A stretch of 47,722 nt of DNA from NCBI RefSeq assembly GCF_900111605.1, contig NZ_FOIA01000028.1, forward strand, positions 1 to 47,722. The letters are read 5' to 3'. Position 1 is the first letter of the stretch, and the number at the start of each line of letters is the position of its first letter. The notes beneath the pieces are model-generated. The model was given only the letters and a program-made list of their open reading frames with translations, had not been told where the DNA came from and did not search any database. Below, one piece after another: positions 9,607-17,894 of this stretch. This DNA is from Nitrosomonas marina (GTDB lineage Bacteria > Pseudomonadota > Gammaproteobacteria > Burkholderiales > Nitrosomonadaceae). The translations under genes and the position numbers were made by a program.

Positions 9607-9635
9607 CTTGAAATTTTGAATCGACTCCCCCACGT
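9607..9635 (+). promoter_or_regulatory. Sigma-32 (heat-shock) promoter of clpB
   Basis: CTTGAAA at 9607-9613 is a perfect match to the sigma-32 -35 element. CCCCACGT at 9628-9635 matches the CCCCATNT -10 element at six of its seven fixed positions. The 14-base spacer is within the 13-15 optimum. It lies about 30 bases before the clpB ATG, where a heat-shock promoter is expected. Confidence 0.85.
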
Positions 9636-9664
9636 AGTGATCAGTGACCTTTTAGGAGAAATGA

Positions 9665-12250
9665 ATGCGTTTTGACAAATTAACCACGAAATTTCAGCAG
9701 GCTTTGGCCGATGCGCAAAGTATCGCTGTCGGGCAGGATCATGCCTATATTGAACCCGGCCACTTATTGCTCGCCTTATTACAACAGGAAGATGGCGCGA
9801 CTGTGTCGTTATTGCAGCGGAGTGGCGCCAATGTTGCCCCGTTGCGTGAGGCCGTAAAGCGCGACATTCAACGGTTGCCAAAGGTTGAAGGAACGGGTGG
9901 AGAAGTCAACCTGTCACGAAATCTCGCCAATCTGCTTAATATAGCGGACAGGGAAGCGCAGAAAAGGGGAGATCAGTTTATTGCTTCAGAGATGTTTCTG
10001 CTTGCATTGTTGAAAGACAAGAGTGAAACAGCTGCGCTGCTAAAGGAATTTGGTGCTACCTATGAAGCATTGGAGCAAGCGGTAGCTGCTGTCCGCGGTG
10101 GCGAGCAGGTTGACAGTGCAGAAGCAGAAAGCAGCCGTGAAGCCTTGAAGAAATATACGCTGGATCTGACCGAGCGCGCGCGTCAAGGGAAGCTTGACCC
10201 GGTTATTGGGCGTGACGATGAAATTCGACGTGCTATTCAGGTTTTACAGCGGCGAACCAAAAACAATCCCGTTTTGATCGGTGAGCCCGGTGTTGGCAAA
10301 ACTGCTATTGTTGAAGGTCTGGCCCAGCGTATCGTCAATGGTGAAGTGCCTGAGAATCTGAAGAGCAAGCGTGTTTTGTCTCTAGATATGGCTGCGTTGC
10401 TTGCCGGGGCAAAATATCGAGGTGAATTTGAGGAACGTCTGAAATCCGTGCTGAAAGAACTGGCACAGGATGAGGGTAACACGATTGTGTTTATCGACGA
10501 ACTGCATACCATGGTTGGTGCCGGAAAAGCAGAAGGCGCGATGGATGCCGGTAATATGCTCAAGCCGGCGCTGGCGCGCGGTGAATTGCATTGCGTGGGT
10601 GCGACGACACTGGATGAATATCGTAAATACATTGAAAAAGATGCCGCACTGGAGAGAAGATTTCAGAAGGTGTTGGTTGAAGAGCCGAATGTTGAGGCGA
10701 CGATCGCAATTCTGCGGGGGTTGCAGGAAAAATACGAAGTGCATCATGGTGTAGACATCACCGATCCGGCTATCGTCGCAGCTGCTGAATTATCTCATCG
10801 CTACATTACAGATCGGTTCTTGCCTGATAAAGCGATTGATTTGATTGACGAGGCTGCTGCACGGATTCGTATGGAAATCGACTCCAAACCGGAAGCGATG
10901 GATAAACTTGATCGCCGTCTGATTCAACTTAAGATTGAACGTGAAGCGATTAAGAAAGAGCAGGACGAGGCCTCACGAAAGCGCTTGCAATTGCTGGAAG
11001 AAGAAATTGCACTCAAGGAACGTGAGTATGCTGATCTTGAAGAAATCTGGAAAGCGGAGAAATCGCATATTCAAGGTTCACAGCAAGTGAAAGAAGAAAT
11101 CGAGAAAATCAAGCTGGAGATTGAAGCCGCGACACGCAAAGGTGATTGGCAAAAAGTATCCGAGTTGCAGTATGGGCGTTTGCCTCAATTGGAATCTCAA
11201 CTGAAATCGCAGGAAAGTCCTGTACAGAAAGTTGACACAGAAAAGCCTAAACTGCTGCGAACCCAGGTCGGCGCCGAAGAAATTGCAGAAGTTGTTTCGC
11301 GAGCAACTGGTATACCGGTCGCCAAAATGATGCAGGGAGAGCGTGAGAAATTGTTGCTGATGGAGGAGAAGCTTCATGAGCGCGTTGTCGGCCAGGACGA
11401 GGCAGTACGGCTGGTTGCCGATGCAATTCGCCGTTCACGCGCGGGCCTGGCCGATCCAAACCGCCCTTACGGTTCTTTTTTGTTCCTGGGCCCGACCGGT
11501 GTCGGCAAAACAGAATTGTGCAAGGCACTGGCCGGCTTTTTGTTCGACTCGGAAGAACATCTGGTTCGTGTGGATATGTCAGAGTTTATGGAAAAGCATT
11601 CTGTGGCGAGACTAATAGGCGCACCTCCTGGATACGTGGGTTATGAAGAAGGCGGCTACCTGACTGAAATCGTGCGCAGAAAACCTTACGCAGTAATTTT
11701 ACTGGATGAAGTCGAAAAAGCGCATCCGGATGTTTTTAATGTCCTGCTGCAGGTGCTTGATGACGGGCGGATGACAGATGGCCAGGGGCGTACGGTTGAT
11801 TTTAAAAATACCGTTGTTGTGATGACCTCCAATCTGGGTTCGCATATGATTCAGGAAATGCACGGGCAGGAATATCAGACGATCAAAAACTCGGTCATGG
11901 GGGAGGTGAAAACACATTTCCGTCCGGAGTTTGTCAATCGTATTGATGAGGTGGTTGTATTTCACGCGTTGAGCGAAAAACATATTCAATCTATTGCGCG
12001 GATACAGCTTCAATATCTGGAAAAAAGAATGACTGCGATGGAAATGCATTTGCAAGTCAGCGATGCAGCGCTTGCCGAATTGTCTCAAGTCGGGTTTGAT
12101 CCCGTTTTTGGAGCCCGTCCACTCAAGCGGGCTATTCAGGCGCAGATAGAAAATCCATTGGCCAAGGAAATTCTTGAAGGTCGTTTTGCCGCCAAAGATA
12201 CTGTAGTGGTTGATTACAGGGATGGCATTATGCAATTTACTAAAATTTAA
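9665..12250 (+). CDS. clpB: ATP-dependent disaggregase ClpB
   Basis: ClpB is a hexameric AAA+ chaperone that extracts polypeptides from aggregates together with DnaK. The 861-aa product has the full layout: Clp_N repeats (1-145), AAA domain 1 with Walker A GEPGVGKT (206-213) and Walker B VFIDELH, a coiled-coil middle domain (about 410-525, rich in Glu/Lys), AAA domain 2 with GPTGVGKT (609-616) and [10 protein letters not shown], and the C-terminal D2-small domain. Length matches E. coli ClpB (857 aa). The AGGAGAA at 9654-9660 fixes the start. No terminator was recognised before dapA. Confidence 0.97.
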   Translation: MRFDKLTTKFQQALADAQSIAVGQDHAYIEPGHLLLALLQQEDGATVSLLQRSGANVAPLREAVKRDIQRLPKVEGTGGEVNLSRNLANLLNIADREAQKRGDQFIASEMFLLALLKDKSETAALLKEFGATYEALEQAVAAVRGGEQVDSAEAESSREALKKYTLDLTERARQGKLDPVIGRDDEIRRAIQVLQRRTKNNPVLIGEPGVGKTAIVEGLAQRIVNGEVPENLKSKRVLSLDMAALLAGAKYRGEFEERLKSVLKELAQDEGNTIVFIDELHTMVGAGKAEGAMDAGNMLKPALARGELHCVGATTLDEYRKYIEKDAALERRFQKVLVEEPNVEATIAILRGLQEKYEVHHGVDITDPAIVAAAELSHRYITDRFLPDKAIDLIDEAAARIRMEIDSKPEAMDKLDRRLIQLKIEREAIKKEQDEASRKRLQLLEEEIALKEREYADLEEIWKAEKSHIQGSQQVKEEIEKIKLEIEAATRKGDWQKVSELQYGRLPQLESQLKSQESPVQKVDTEKPKLLRTQVGAEEIAEVVSRATGIPVAKMMQGEREKLLLMEEKLHERVVGQDEAVRLVADAIRRSRAGLADPNRPYGSFLFLGPTGVGKTELCKALAGFLFDSEEHLVRVDMSEFMEKHSVARLIGAPPGYVGYEEGGYLTEIVRRKPYAVILLDEVEKAHPDVFNVLLQVLDDGRMTDGQGRTVDFKNTVVVMTSNLGSHMIQEMHGQEYQTIKNSVMGEVKTHFRPEFVNRIDEVVVFHALSEKHIQSIARIQLQYLEKRMTAMEMHLQVSDAALAELSQVGFDPVFGARPLKRAIQAQIENPLAKEILEGRFAAKDTVVVDYRDGIMQFTKI

Positions 12251-12339
12251 CGGCTAGATTTGGGGCTGTTTAAACGGGGGTATCACTTTTGTATGTTCAG
12301 TTCAGGTAAAATACACAATTTGCACATGGAAAAGTAATC

Positions 12340-13227
12340 ATGTTTAAAGGTAGTTTGGTTGCCCTCGTTACACCAATGCATGAGGATGGCAAATTAGACC
12401 TGGAGCGTTTTCGGGCTCTGATTGATTTCCATATTGATCAAGGTTCGGACGGTATTGTTGTAGTTGGAACGACCGGTGAGTCTCCGACGGTCGATTTTGA
12501 AGAACACCATTTATTGATGCGCACCGCAGTAGATCATGCTGCCGGGCGTATTCCAGTTATTGCCGGGACGGGGGCGAATTCAACGCGTGAAGCGATTGAC
12601 TTGTCAGTTTACGCAAAGGATTCCGGGGTTGATGCCTGTCTCTCTGTGGCACCTTATTACAATAAACCGACTCAGGAAGGGTTGTATCAGCATTTCAAGG
12701 CCATTGCTGAAGCTGTCGATATTCCGCACATTCTTTACAATGTACCGGGAAGAACTGTAGCTGATATTGCCAATGACACCTGCTTGAGGCTGTCGCAGAT
12801 TCCGAATATTATCGGGATAAAGGATGCTACCGGTGATATGGCCCGAGGAAGTGACTTGATACTTAATTCGCCAGAAAATTTCATGATATGGAGTGGTGAT
12901 GATGTTTCTGCGCTGGCTTTGATGCTGCTTGGTGGTCACGGTGTGATATCCGTCACAGCCAACGTTGCACCGGCACAGATGCATGCCATGTGCAGTGCAG
13001 CTGCAACAGGAGATCTTAAAGCAGCACGCGCGCTGAATAACGCACTCATGGGTCTGCATACCGATTTGTTTGTAGAGGCAAATCCGATTCCGGTTAAATG
13101 GGCGGTTGCGCAGATGGGGCTTATGGAGGCTGGTATTCGACTGCCTTTGACTCCGCTATCTGAAAAATATCATCAGCGAGTACGCATAGCAATGAACCAG
13201 GCGCAGATTCAAATTCCAAAGGAGTAA
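12340..13227 (+). CDS. dapA: 4-hydroxy-tetrahydrodipicolinate synthase
   Basis: DapA condenses pyruvate with L-aspartate semialdehyde, the first committed step to lysine and meso-diaminopimelate. Active-site residues are visible in the 295-aa protein: Thr44/Thr45 in GTTGES, Tyr133 and Arg138 in LYNVPGRT, and the Schiff-base Lys161 in GIKDATGD. Length is typical (292 aa in E. coli). bamC begins one base after the stop codon, so the two are translationally close, as in the E. coli dapA-bamC operon. Confidence 0.96.
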   Translation: MFKGSLVALVTPMHEDGKLDLERFRALIDFHIDQGSDGIVVVGTTGESPTVDFEEHHLLMRTAVDHAAGRIPVIAGTGANSTREAIDLSVYAKDSGVDACLSVAPYYNKPTQEGLYQHFKAIAEAVDIPHILYNVPGRTVADIANDTCLRLSQIPNIIGIKDATGDMARGSDLILNSPENFMIWSGDDVSALALMLLGGHGVISVTANVAPAQMHAMCSAAATGDLKAARALNNALMGLHTDLFVEANPIPVKWAVAQMGLMEAGIRLPLTPLSEKYHQRVRIAMNQAQIQIPKE

Positions 13228-13228
13228 C

Positions 13229-14374
13229 ATGTCAGGTAAACGGTGGCGCACATATCTTGTTGCAACGGTAATGGTGCTTTCAATAACATTTTCCGGGTGT
13301 ACTATTTTTCCGGAGCAAAAACAGATTGACTATAAATCTGCTAGTAAATTGCCACCACTTGAAGTCCCGCCTGATTTGATCGCGCCTTCAACAGATGATC
13401 GTTATTCCATACCCGGAGGGGCTTCAGGCAGTGCAACATTTTCTTCATACAGTAATGAGCGTATTGCTCAGCCTGGTACTGGCACTTCTTCACTACTGCC
13501 GATATCGGTGCAAAGTGTTCATATTGAGCGTGCAGGTACACAGCGCTGGCTGGTTGTGCCACAGCCACCCGAAGCAGTCTGGCCCATTGTGAAAGAGTTC
13601 TGGCAGGAACTGGGTTTTCTCATCAAACTGGAAATACCGGAAGCGGGCATCATGGAAACAGACTGGGCGGAAAACCGGGCAAAAATCCCCCAGGATTTTA
13701 TCAGAAACATACTCTCCACATTTCTTGATAGTTTCTATTCAACGGCTGAACGTGACAAATTCCGTACGCGACTTGAACGTACCGAAATGGGAACCACAGA
13801 GGTGTATATCAGTCATCGTGGTATGGATGAGATTCTGGAGACAAGTGGCGCAAACCGGACAATCTGGCAGCCGCGTACGGCAGACCCGGATTTGGAGGCT
13901 GAAATGCTGGCGCGTTTAATGATGCGTTTTGGCGTTGAAGAAGAACGAGCCAGAATGGAATTGGCCAGCACAGGCGGAAACGTGCAGGAAAAAGCCTATA
14001 TTGACAAGGAGAAAGGGAATGTGCTGGTTGTCAATGAAGCGTTTGACCGTTCTTGGCGGCGTGTCGGTCTGGCTTTAGATCGTATCGGGTTTACGGTGGA
14101 GGATCGTAATCGCGTGGATGGCATTTATTTTGTTCGTTATGTGAATCCTGAAGATGACAGCTATAAAAAAGGAGACGATGATGGGTTACTGTCTGGTCTC
14201 ATGTTCTGGAGGAGTAAAGATGATAAAGATGCCAGAGCTGCCCGGTACCATATAATGGTCAAGGAAACCGGTACCCGTACGAGCACGCTGACTATTTTAA
14301 ACGAGGATAATACGCCGGTTCGTTCGGCAGTAGCAGGAGGTATTCTCAAACTGCTGCACGAGCAACTTAAATGA
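13229..14374 (+). CDS. bamC: Outer-membrane assembly lipoprotein BamC (NlpB)
   Basis: BamC is an accessory lipoprotein of the BAM complex that inserts beta-barrels into the outer membrane. The 381-aa protein has a signal peptide with lipobox TFSGC (Cys24). A proline-rich, largely unstructured N-terminal segment follows (KLPPLEVPPDLIAP, the conserved region that contacts BamD), then two BamC helix-grip domains (about 100-215 and 260-380). Lys-Gly-Asp-rich loops near 310-335 interrupt the second domain. AAGGAG at 13219-13224 overlaps the end of dapA and fixes the start. A strong hairpin at 14501-14524 ends the operon. Confidence 0.92.
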   Translation: MSGKRWRTYLVATVMVLSITFSGCTIFPEQKQIDYKSASKLPPLEVPPDLIAPSTDDRYSIPGGASGSATFSSYSNERIAQPGTGTSSLLPISVQSVHIERAGTQRWLVVPQPPEAVWPIVKEFWQELGFLIKLEIPEAGIMETDWAENRAKIPQDFIRNILSTFLDSFYSTAERDKFRTRLERTEMGTTEVYISHRGMDEILETSGANRTIWQPRTADPDLEAEMLARLMMRFGVEEERARMELASTGGNVQEKAYIDKEKGNVLVVNEAFDRSWRRVGLALDRIGFTVEDRNRVDGIYFVRYVNPEDDSYKKGDDDGLLSGLMFWRSKDDKDARAARYHIMVKETGTRTSTLTILNEDNTPVRSAVAGGILKLLHEQLK

Positions 14375-14500
14375 GTTTTTTAAAACCGGATTAATAGCTC
14401 CGATATCTGTGAACCGCCCATCCAAACAGAGCCAGTTGGGTGTGGATAAAAAATAATTGCCGCTACTGGCAACTGAAGAAGGAATGATAAAAAATAAAAA

Positions 14501-14524
14501 AAACCGCCATTTGGCGGTTTTTTT
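14501..14524. terminator. Bidirectional intrinsic terminator
   Basis: AAACCGCC (14501-14508) pairs perfectly with GGCGGTTT (14513-14520) around a four-base loop and is followed by a T-run. An A-run precedes the left arm, so the hairpin also ends transcription on the minus strand. It separates dapA-bamC (plus) from the small lipoprotein gene (minus). Confidence 0.9.
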
Positions 14525-14573
14525 ATGGAAACATCATTAAATAAATATGACGTCCTTTTGAAACTGCTTATAC

Positions 14574-14720
14574 TTATTCGTTGTTGTTTTTTGCAGCTTC
14601 TTCTTGAAGAATTCTTTCAAAATTCTCTTTCTCTTGTTCAGGTAACGCCTGACCTGGTCTGCCACCACATGCTGCTAAAAAGAAAGATGCTAATACCAAA
14701 ACTAGAAAAGCTTGTTTCAT
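14574..14720 (-). CDS. Small lipoprotein, 48 aa (copy 1), function unknown
   Basis: This short frame encodes a 48-residue lipoprotein: a basic start (MKQ), a hydrophobic core, and the lipobox FLAAC with Cys18 as the lipidated residue. The mature part has about 30 residues, opening CGGRPGQ and continuing into a Glu/Gln-rich acidic stretch ending AAKNNNE. AGGGAAA lies about 8 bases before the ATG as a modest ribosome-binding site, and the bidirectional hairpin at 14501-14524 lies downstream. The lipobox, the CGG-xx-PGQ opening and the exact length of 48 aa are shared with the gene at 15777-15923, so they may be diverged paralogues. Function is not recognised. Confidence 0.75.
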   Translation of the reverse strand: MKQAFLVLVLASFFLAACGGRPGQALPEQEKENFERILQEEAAKNNNE

Positions 14721-15059
14721 TATTGAATTTCCCTATTATTTATGTATAAAAATTAAAGTCCGAAAACGAAGCAGCTTATACCATCGCTCCAAGCAATGTC
14801 AACAGTGTCAAACTCAACTGCTCAACTCGGAGTCAAACCTACTTATTATTTTTAATATATTTATAGTGAGGAAAAACTAAACGATATAGTCATGCTGCTA
14901 GCATAAGTATAAATCTTTTAGTAACAAGATACTACCCATTCTGTGATTTATTTGGTCTGGTCGAAGTGTCGTTCCAAACAAGAAGCAGGGTTTGATAAGT
15001 TAACGAGAGGAACCGCCCATAAAACAGAGCGGCTTCTCGATATTATCAGCAAAAGATCA
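14721..15059. other. Intergenic stretch without recognised genes
   Basis: This region is AT-rich and lacks open frames. It presumably contains the promoter of the minus-strand lipoprotein gene, but no confident element was found. GAACCGCCCAT-A-AAACAGAGC at 15010-15030 nearly repeats GAACCGCCCAT-CC-AAACAGAGC at 14411-14432. The 15010 copy sits in an imperfect hairpin (CGAGA...TCTCG, about 15004-15039) that could be a decayed minus-strand terminator. Confidence 0.4.
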
Positions 15060-15179
15060 TTACTCGGGTTCTGAGCCGCGTTCATCCATGAACCCTGGGA
15101 GATATTATCCAGGCCCGGGATCGCCACAACCCACTAAAAACATTGCCAGCAAAGCAACTATCAATAAAGCATATTTCGT
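15060..15179 (-). pseudogene. Decayed copy of the small lipoprotein gene (copy 2)
   Basis: This stretch aligns codon by codon with the intact gene at 15777-15923. It retains the Shine-Dalgarno (AGGAGAT, plus-strand 15187-15193), the hydrophobic core (LLAMFLVGC) and the lipobox cysteine. The start codon is ACG instead of ATG (15177-15179). A TAA at 15105-15107 falls where the intact copy has CAA (Gln), six codons after the cysteine. The remaining frame is still readable to a TAA at 15060-15062. Loss of both start and frame argues that it is no longer expressed as a full-length lipoprotein. Confidence 0.8.
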
Positions 15180-15285
15180 ACTTAAAATCTCCTGTACTGG
15201 AATTTTTACGAATTTATTTTTTTGTTAAACAGCTCTATTGTCCATTAAATATCAAGGGATTATAAGTTAATTACCAGATTCAAAT
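15060..15285 (-). repeat. Duplicated block, older copy (gene plus upstream region)
   Basis: Homology with 15777-16026 runs past the coding part into about 100 bases upstream of the start. Shared segments include TTAAACAGCTCTATTGTCC, GAATTTTTACGAATT and TACCAGATTCAAA. The two blocks are direct repeats about 720 bases apart, so a segmental duplication carried the control region with the gene. Confidence 0.8.
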
Positions 15286-15349
15286 ATTATCGCACAGTCA
15301 AGTGGCAAATAATATGTCGGGCTGATCGTAAACTCGGGGATGGTGTGTG

Positions 15350-15569
15350 ATGAGACGAGCGGAATGGCAACAGGAGAAATGGAAAATGAGATTTGAAGTA
15401 ACCGGTGGAAGATGGAAGAAAGGCGGTTTTACGCAGACGACTGGTTTGCAAGGTGTATGTGATCGTACATTTAAATGTTACATGGACAGATACGGACAGA
15501 TACGGTGAAAGTGGCTTGGATGTATTGATGGATAAGCGACTAATTAAGGATTCATCGCACTTACATTAA
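15350..15569 (+). pseudogene. Frameshifted N-terminal relic of an ISNCY-type transposase
   Basis: From the ATG at 15350 the frame reads MRRAEWQQEKWKMRFE, then GGRWKKGGFTQ and GVCDRTFKCYMDRYG. This resembles the helix-turn-helix N-terminus of a transposase family usually filed as ISNCY (general pattern MRFEEAYGGW..GRLTQ..LLGVC.RTFRRY.DRY). The frame then hits a stop. In the +1 frame the expected continuation appears (GESGLDVLMDKRL), ending at TAA 15567-15569. The frameshift coincides with a 10-base tandem duplication at 15486-15505. The rest of the transposase and the IS ends are absent. Family assignment is from memory of the pattern. Confidence 0.65.
15486..15505. repeat. 10-base tandem duplication inside the transposase relic
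   Basis: ACAGATACGG occurs twice in direct succession (15486-15495, 15496-15505). Removing one copy restores the transposase-like frame across the junction (MDRYGESGLD). This is consistent with a slippage event that inactivated the gene. Confidence 0.85.
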
Positions 15570-15719
15570 AAGTGGATAATTTTATTTGTTGCCAAAGGTA
15601 TTTTGGCGCTGAATGGTAGATGAAGGAAACAATTTTGAATGATTACTGTGATGATGTGATTGTTACGAGAAGTTTTGAGTTGAATTGTTATAAAGAGAAT
15701 TGTTTCAGCTGCTAATCCT

Positions 15720-15759
15720 GAATAATAAAACGGCTCCTGACAATCGGCAGGAGCCGTTT
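15720..15759 (-). terminator. Intrinsic terminator for the minus-strand small lipoprotein gene
   Basis: AAACGGCTCCTG (15728-15739) pairs perfectly with CAGGAGCCGTTT (15748-15759) around an 8-base loop. On the minus strand the stem is followed by TTTTATTATT. It begins 18 bases beyond the stop codon of the lipoprotein gene. Confidence 0.9.
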
Positions 15760-15776
15760 GCTAGTTAATCAGTCAA

Positions 15777-15923
15777 TTATTTCTGACCGGCAGGTGCGCC
15801 CAGTCTTTCGCCTGTTTCATCTTCATACAGGCTTGGTGGATATTGGCCTGGTTTCCCCCCGTCACCACCACAACCAACTAAAAACATTGCCAGTAACGCA
15901 GCTATAAATAAAGAGTATTTCAT
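15777..15923 (-). CDS. Small lipoprotein, 48 aa (copy 3), function unknown
   Basis: The gene encodes a 48-residue lipoprotein with a short basic start (MKY), a hydrophobic core and lipobox FLVGC (Cys18). The mature peptide opens CGGDGGKPGQYPPS and continues ETGERLGAPAGQK. An ideal Shine-Dalgarno (AGGAGAT, plus-strand 15931-15937) lies 7 bases before the ATG, and a perfect terminator hairpin follows. A decayed twin lies at 15060-15179. The CGG..KPGQYPP segment is faintly like the CG.KGPLY.PP segment of LptM/YifL lipoproteins, but the similarity is too short to assign function. An entericidin was considered and not supported. Confidence 0.85.
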   Translation of the reverse strand: MKYSLFIAALLAMFLVGCGGDGGKPGQYPPSLYEDETGERLGAPAGQK

Positions 15924-16026
15924 ACTTAAAATCTCCTATTCTAGAATTTTTACGAATTAATTTTGTTAAACAGCTCTATTGTCCTTCAAATAACGAGGGA
16001 CCATAACCTTAATACCAGATTCAAAA
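15777..16026 (-). repeat. Duplicated block, intact copy (gene plus upstream region)
   Basis: This is the partner of the direct repeat at 15060-15285 and contains the intact lipoprotein gene and about 100 conserved bases upstream. Conservation of the non-coding part suggests it contains the promoter, though no clear -35/-10 pair was identified. Confidence 0.8.
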
Positions 16027-16084
16027 ATTTCTGTCCAGTACCTTTTAAAAAAGATCAGCGAAAATATTTTGAGACATGACGTGC

Positions 16085-17230
16085 TCAGGAGTGTGAAGTT
16101 ACCTCGATAAAGCCGTTAACATACCATTGATAAAGAATTTTTCTTGATTCGTCATTCAACGGACTGTCGATCGAGATTTCTTCACGGTTGGCGAGTATGC
16201 ACAGTGCATTTTTTGTTGCCGGACTGACCGGGTAATTTTCGCCATTGAGAAAAATCTGGCGGTGACCGGTGAGCATCCGGCTTTTTAAATTAAGCTGGAA
16301 TTTTCTTGTGTGGATAGCGGTATTAAATACTTCAAATGGTAAAGGGTCCTTGGGTCTGTCAAAAAAAACATGCGCTTTGGGTTCCGTCAGGTAGATACCG
16401 AGAAATTTTTCCACGTCCGCCGCCTGCCATTCGATTTTGTTTAGAATCTGACCGGTCTGCTGCAAAAGATCAGGATGGATTTCCCAAGGCCTGCTCTGAC
16501 ACTTTAAATCGGGGTCGTTATACCAGCCTTCGGTATGCAAATGATCCTGTAGATAAATCAGAAACTGATGAATCAATTCCTGATGGCTGGGTGCCCGGAA
16601 ACCGATGGAATAGGTCATGCAGGCATCCACTGCAACACCATGATGAGCATAGTTCGGTGGCAGGTATAACATGTCGCCCGGTTCCAGCACCCATGACTGT
16701 TCAGCATTAAATTGTTGAAGAATTTTTATCGGAGCATCTGCAACGAGCTGATTGTCATAATTAGCAGCTATCTCCCAGCGTCGGCGCCCGGGACCCTGCA
16801 ACAGAAAAACATCATAGGAGTCATAATGAGGCCCGATACCACCACCTGCGGGCGCGTAGCTTACCATCAGGTCGTCCAGTCGTGAATACGGAATAAATCC
16901 GAATTTCAATAGTAAACGATTAGCCGATGGTAAAAAATGATTGACGTCCTGCACCAGCAATGACCAGGTGTTTTCAGTTGAACCCGGAAGATCTCGTTTT
17001 CTCAAGGGACCGTGCTTTAACAGCCATTGCCTATCCTTTTGAATCACCAGGCGTGATTGTGCCTCGTCATTGGCGGCCAGCTGAAACAGCTCCTTGCGGG
17101 ACAACAATCCCTGAAACCCCGGTAAAGCATTACGAACAAACAGTGGTTTTTTCTGCCAATGTTGCTGCAAAAATGCATCGGGTGTCAGGTTGCCCAGGGA
17201 AATATAGGACGTGGCAGGATTAATGTTCAT
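16085..17230 (-). CDS. roxA: Ribosomal protein L16 arginine hydroxylase RoxA (JmjC/cupin oxygenase)
   Basis: The 381-aa product matches the YcfD/RoxA family of Fe(II)/2-oxoglutarate oxygenases, which hydroxylate an arginine of ribosomal protein L16. The JmjC core holds the HxD iron ligands His135 and Asp137 (GPHYDSYDVF) and a distal histidine near His196 in LPPNYAHHGV. LEPGDMLYLPP is the usual segment before the last ligand. The C-terminal part forms the helical dimerisation and winged-helix regions of the family. The first 11 bases overlap the end of msrA, so the two are translationally coupled. Confidence 0.9.
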   Translation of the reverse strand: MNINPATSYISLGNLTPDAFLQQHWQKKPLFVRNALPGFQGLLSRKELFQLAANDEAQSRLVIQKDRQWLLKHGPLRKRDLPGSTENTWSLLVQDVNHFLPSANRLLLKFGFIPYSRLDDLMVSYAPAGGGIGPHYDSYDVFLLQGPGRRRWEIAANYDNQLVADAPIKILQQFNAEQSWVLEPGDMLYLPPNYAHHGVAVDACMTYSIGFRAPSHQELIHQFLIYLQDHLHTEGWYNDPDLKCQSRPWEIHPDLLQQTGQILNKIEWQAADVEKFLGIYLTEPKAHVFFDRPKDPLPFEVFNTAIHTRKFQLNLKSRMLTGHRQIFLNGENYPVSPATKNALCILANREEISIDSPLNDESRKILYQWYVNGFIEVTSHS

Positions 17231-17888
17231 CTCCCCAAAGCTGTTGCAGGCGGTCGTCGCGTCCGCAATTGCTGCGGTAGAATGTATAGCGCAGCGGATT
17301 CTTCAAATAGTAATCCTGATGGTATTCTTCGGCAGAATAAAATTGAGTGGCCGGTAAAATTTCAGTTGCAATGGGCTGTTCAAAACGTCCACTGGCTTCC
17401 AGAGCTGCCTTGGAAGCTTCGGCCAATGCCTGTTGTTCTGGACTTAGATAAAAAATAGCGCTGCGGTATTGCGGACCGATATCGCAGAACTGGCCGCCTT
17501 TAAACACTGGATCAATCGTGGGCCAGAAAGCTTCCAGCAGCGCTGCGTAAGTGGTGATGGTCATATCGTATTCAATCCTGACTGCTTCGATGTGTCCGGT
17601 GTTGCCGACTACGACCTGCTTGTAGGTCGGATTGGCAACCGTGCCGCCAATAAATCCGGATGTTGTGGAGATGACGCCAGGTACTTTATCAAAGTCCGAT
17701 TCGGTGCACCAGAAACAACCGCCGGCAAAAATAGCGATGCCCAGGTTTTCTTCAGGTATTGAACGTGCAATGGACTTTTGCAGAGTACCGTTGCCGGACT
17801 GCTGACATGCGGTTGCCAGAACCGCTATGATCGCCAGCATGAAAAAAGCGGTGCTGCTGATGATATGGTATCTGTTTGATCGTACCAT
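17220..17888 (-). CDS. msrA: Peptide-methionine (S)-S-oxide reductase MsrA, predicted lipoprotein
   Basis: MsrA reduces the S-epimer of methionine sulfoxide in proteins. The catalytic motif GGCFWC places the reactive cysteine at Cys58, and GFIGGTVANPTYKQV, GHIEAV and the EEYHQDYY segment are all present. Before the domain there is a hydrophobic signal ending VLATAC, a plausible lipobox at Cys28. The enzyme is therefore probably anchored in the periplasm and not cytoplasmic like E. coli MsrA. It starts 7 bases after the msrB stop, with AAGGA as ribosome-binding site, and overlaps roxA by 11 bases. Confidence 0.93.
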   Translation of the reverse strand: MVRSNRYHIISSTAFFMLAIIAVLATACQQSGNGTLQKSIARSIPEENLGIAIFAGGCFWCTESDFDKVPGVISTTSGFIGGTVANPTYKQVVVGNTGHIEAVRIEYDMTITTYAALLEAFWPTIDPVFKGGQFCDIGPQYRSAIFYLSPEQQALAEASKAALEASGRFEQPIATEILPATQFYSAEEYHQDYYLKNPLRYTFYRSNCGRDDRLQQLWGDEH

Positions 17889-17894
17889 CTGTCC

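Noticed and set aside
15777..15923. Entericidin or LptM (YifL) identity for the small lipoprotein
   Set aside because: Only the lipobox and a few residues after it agree; the rest of the mature peptide does not match either family.
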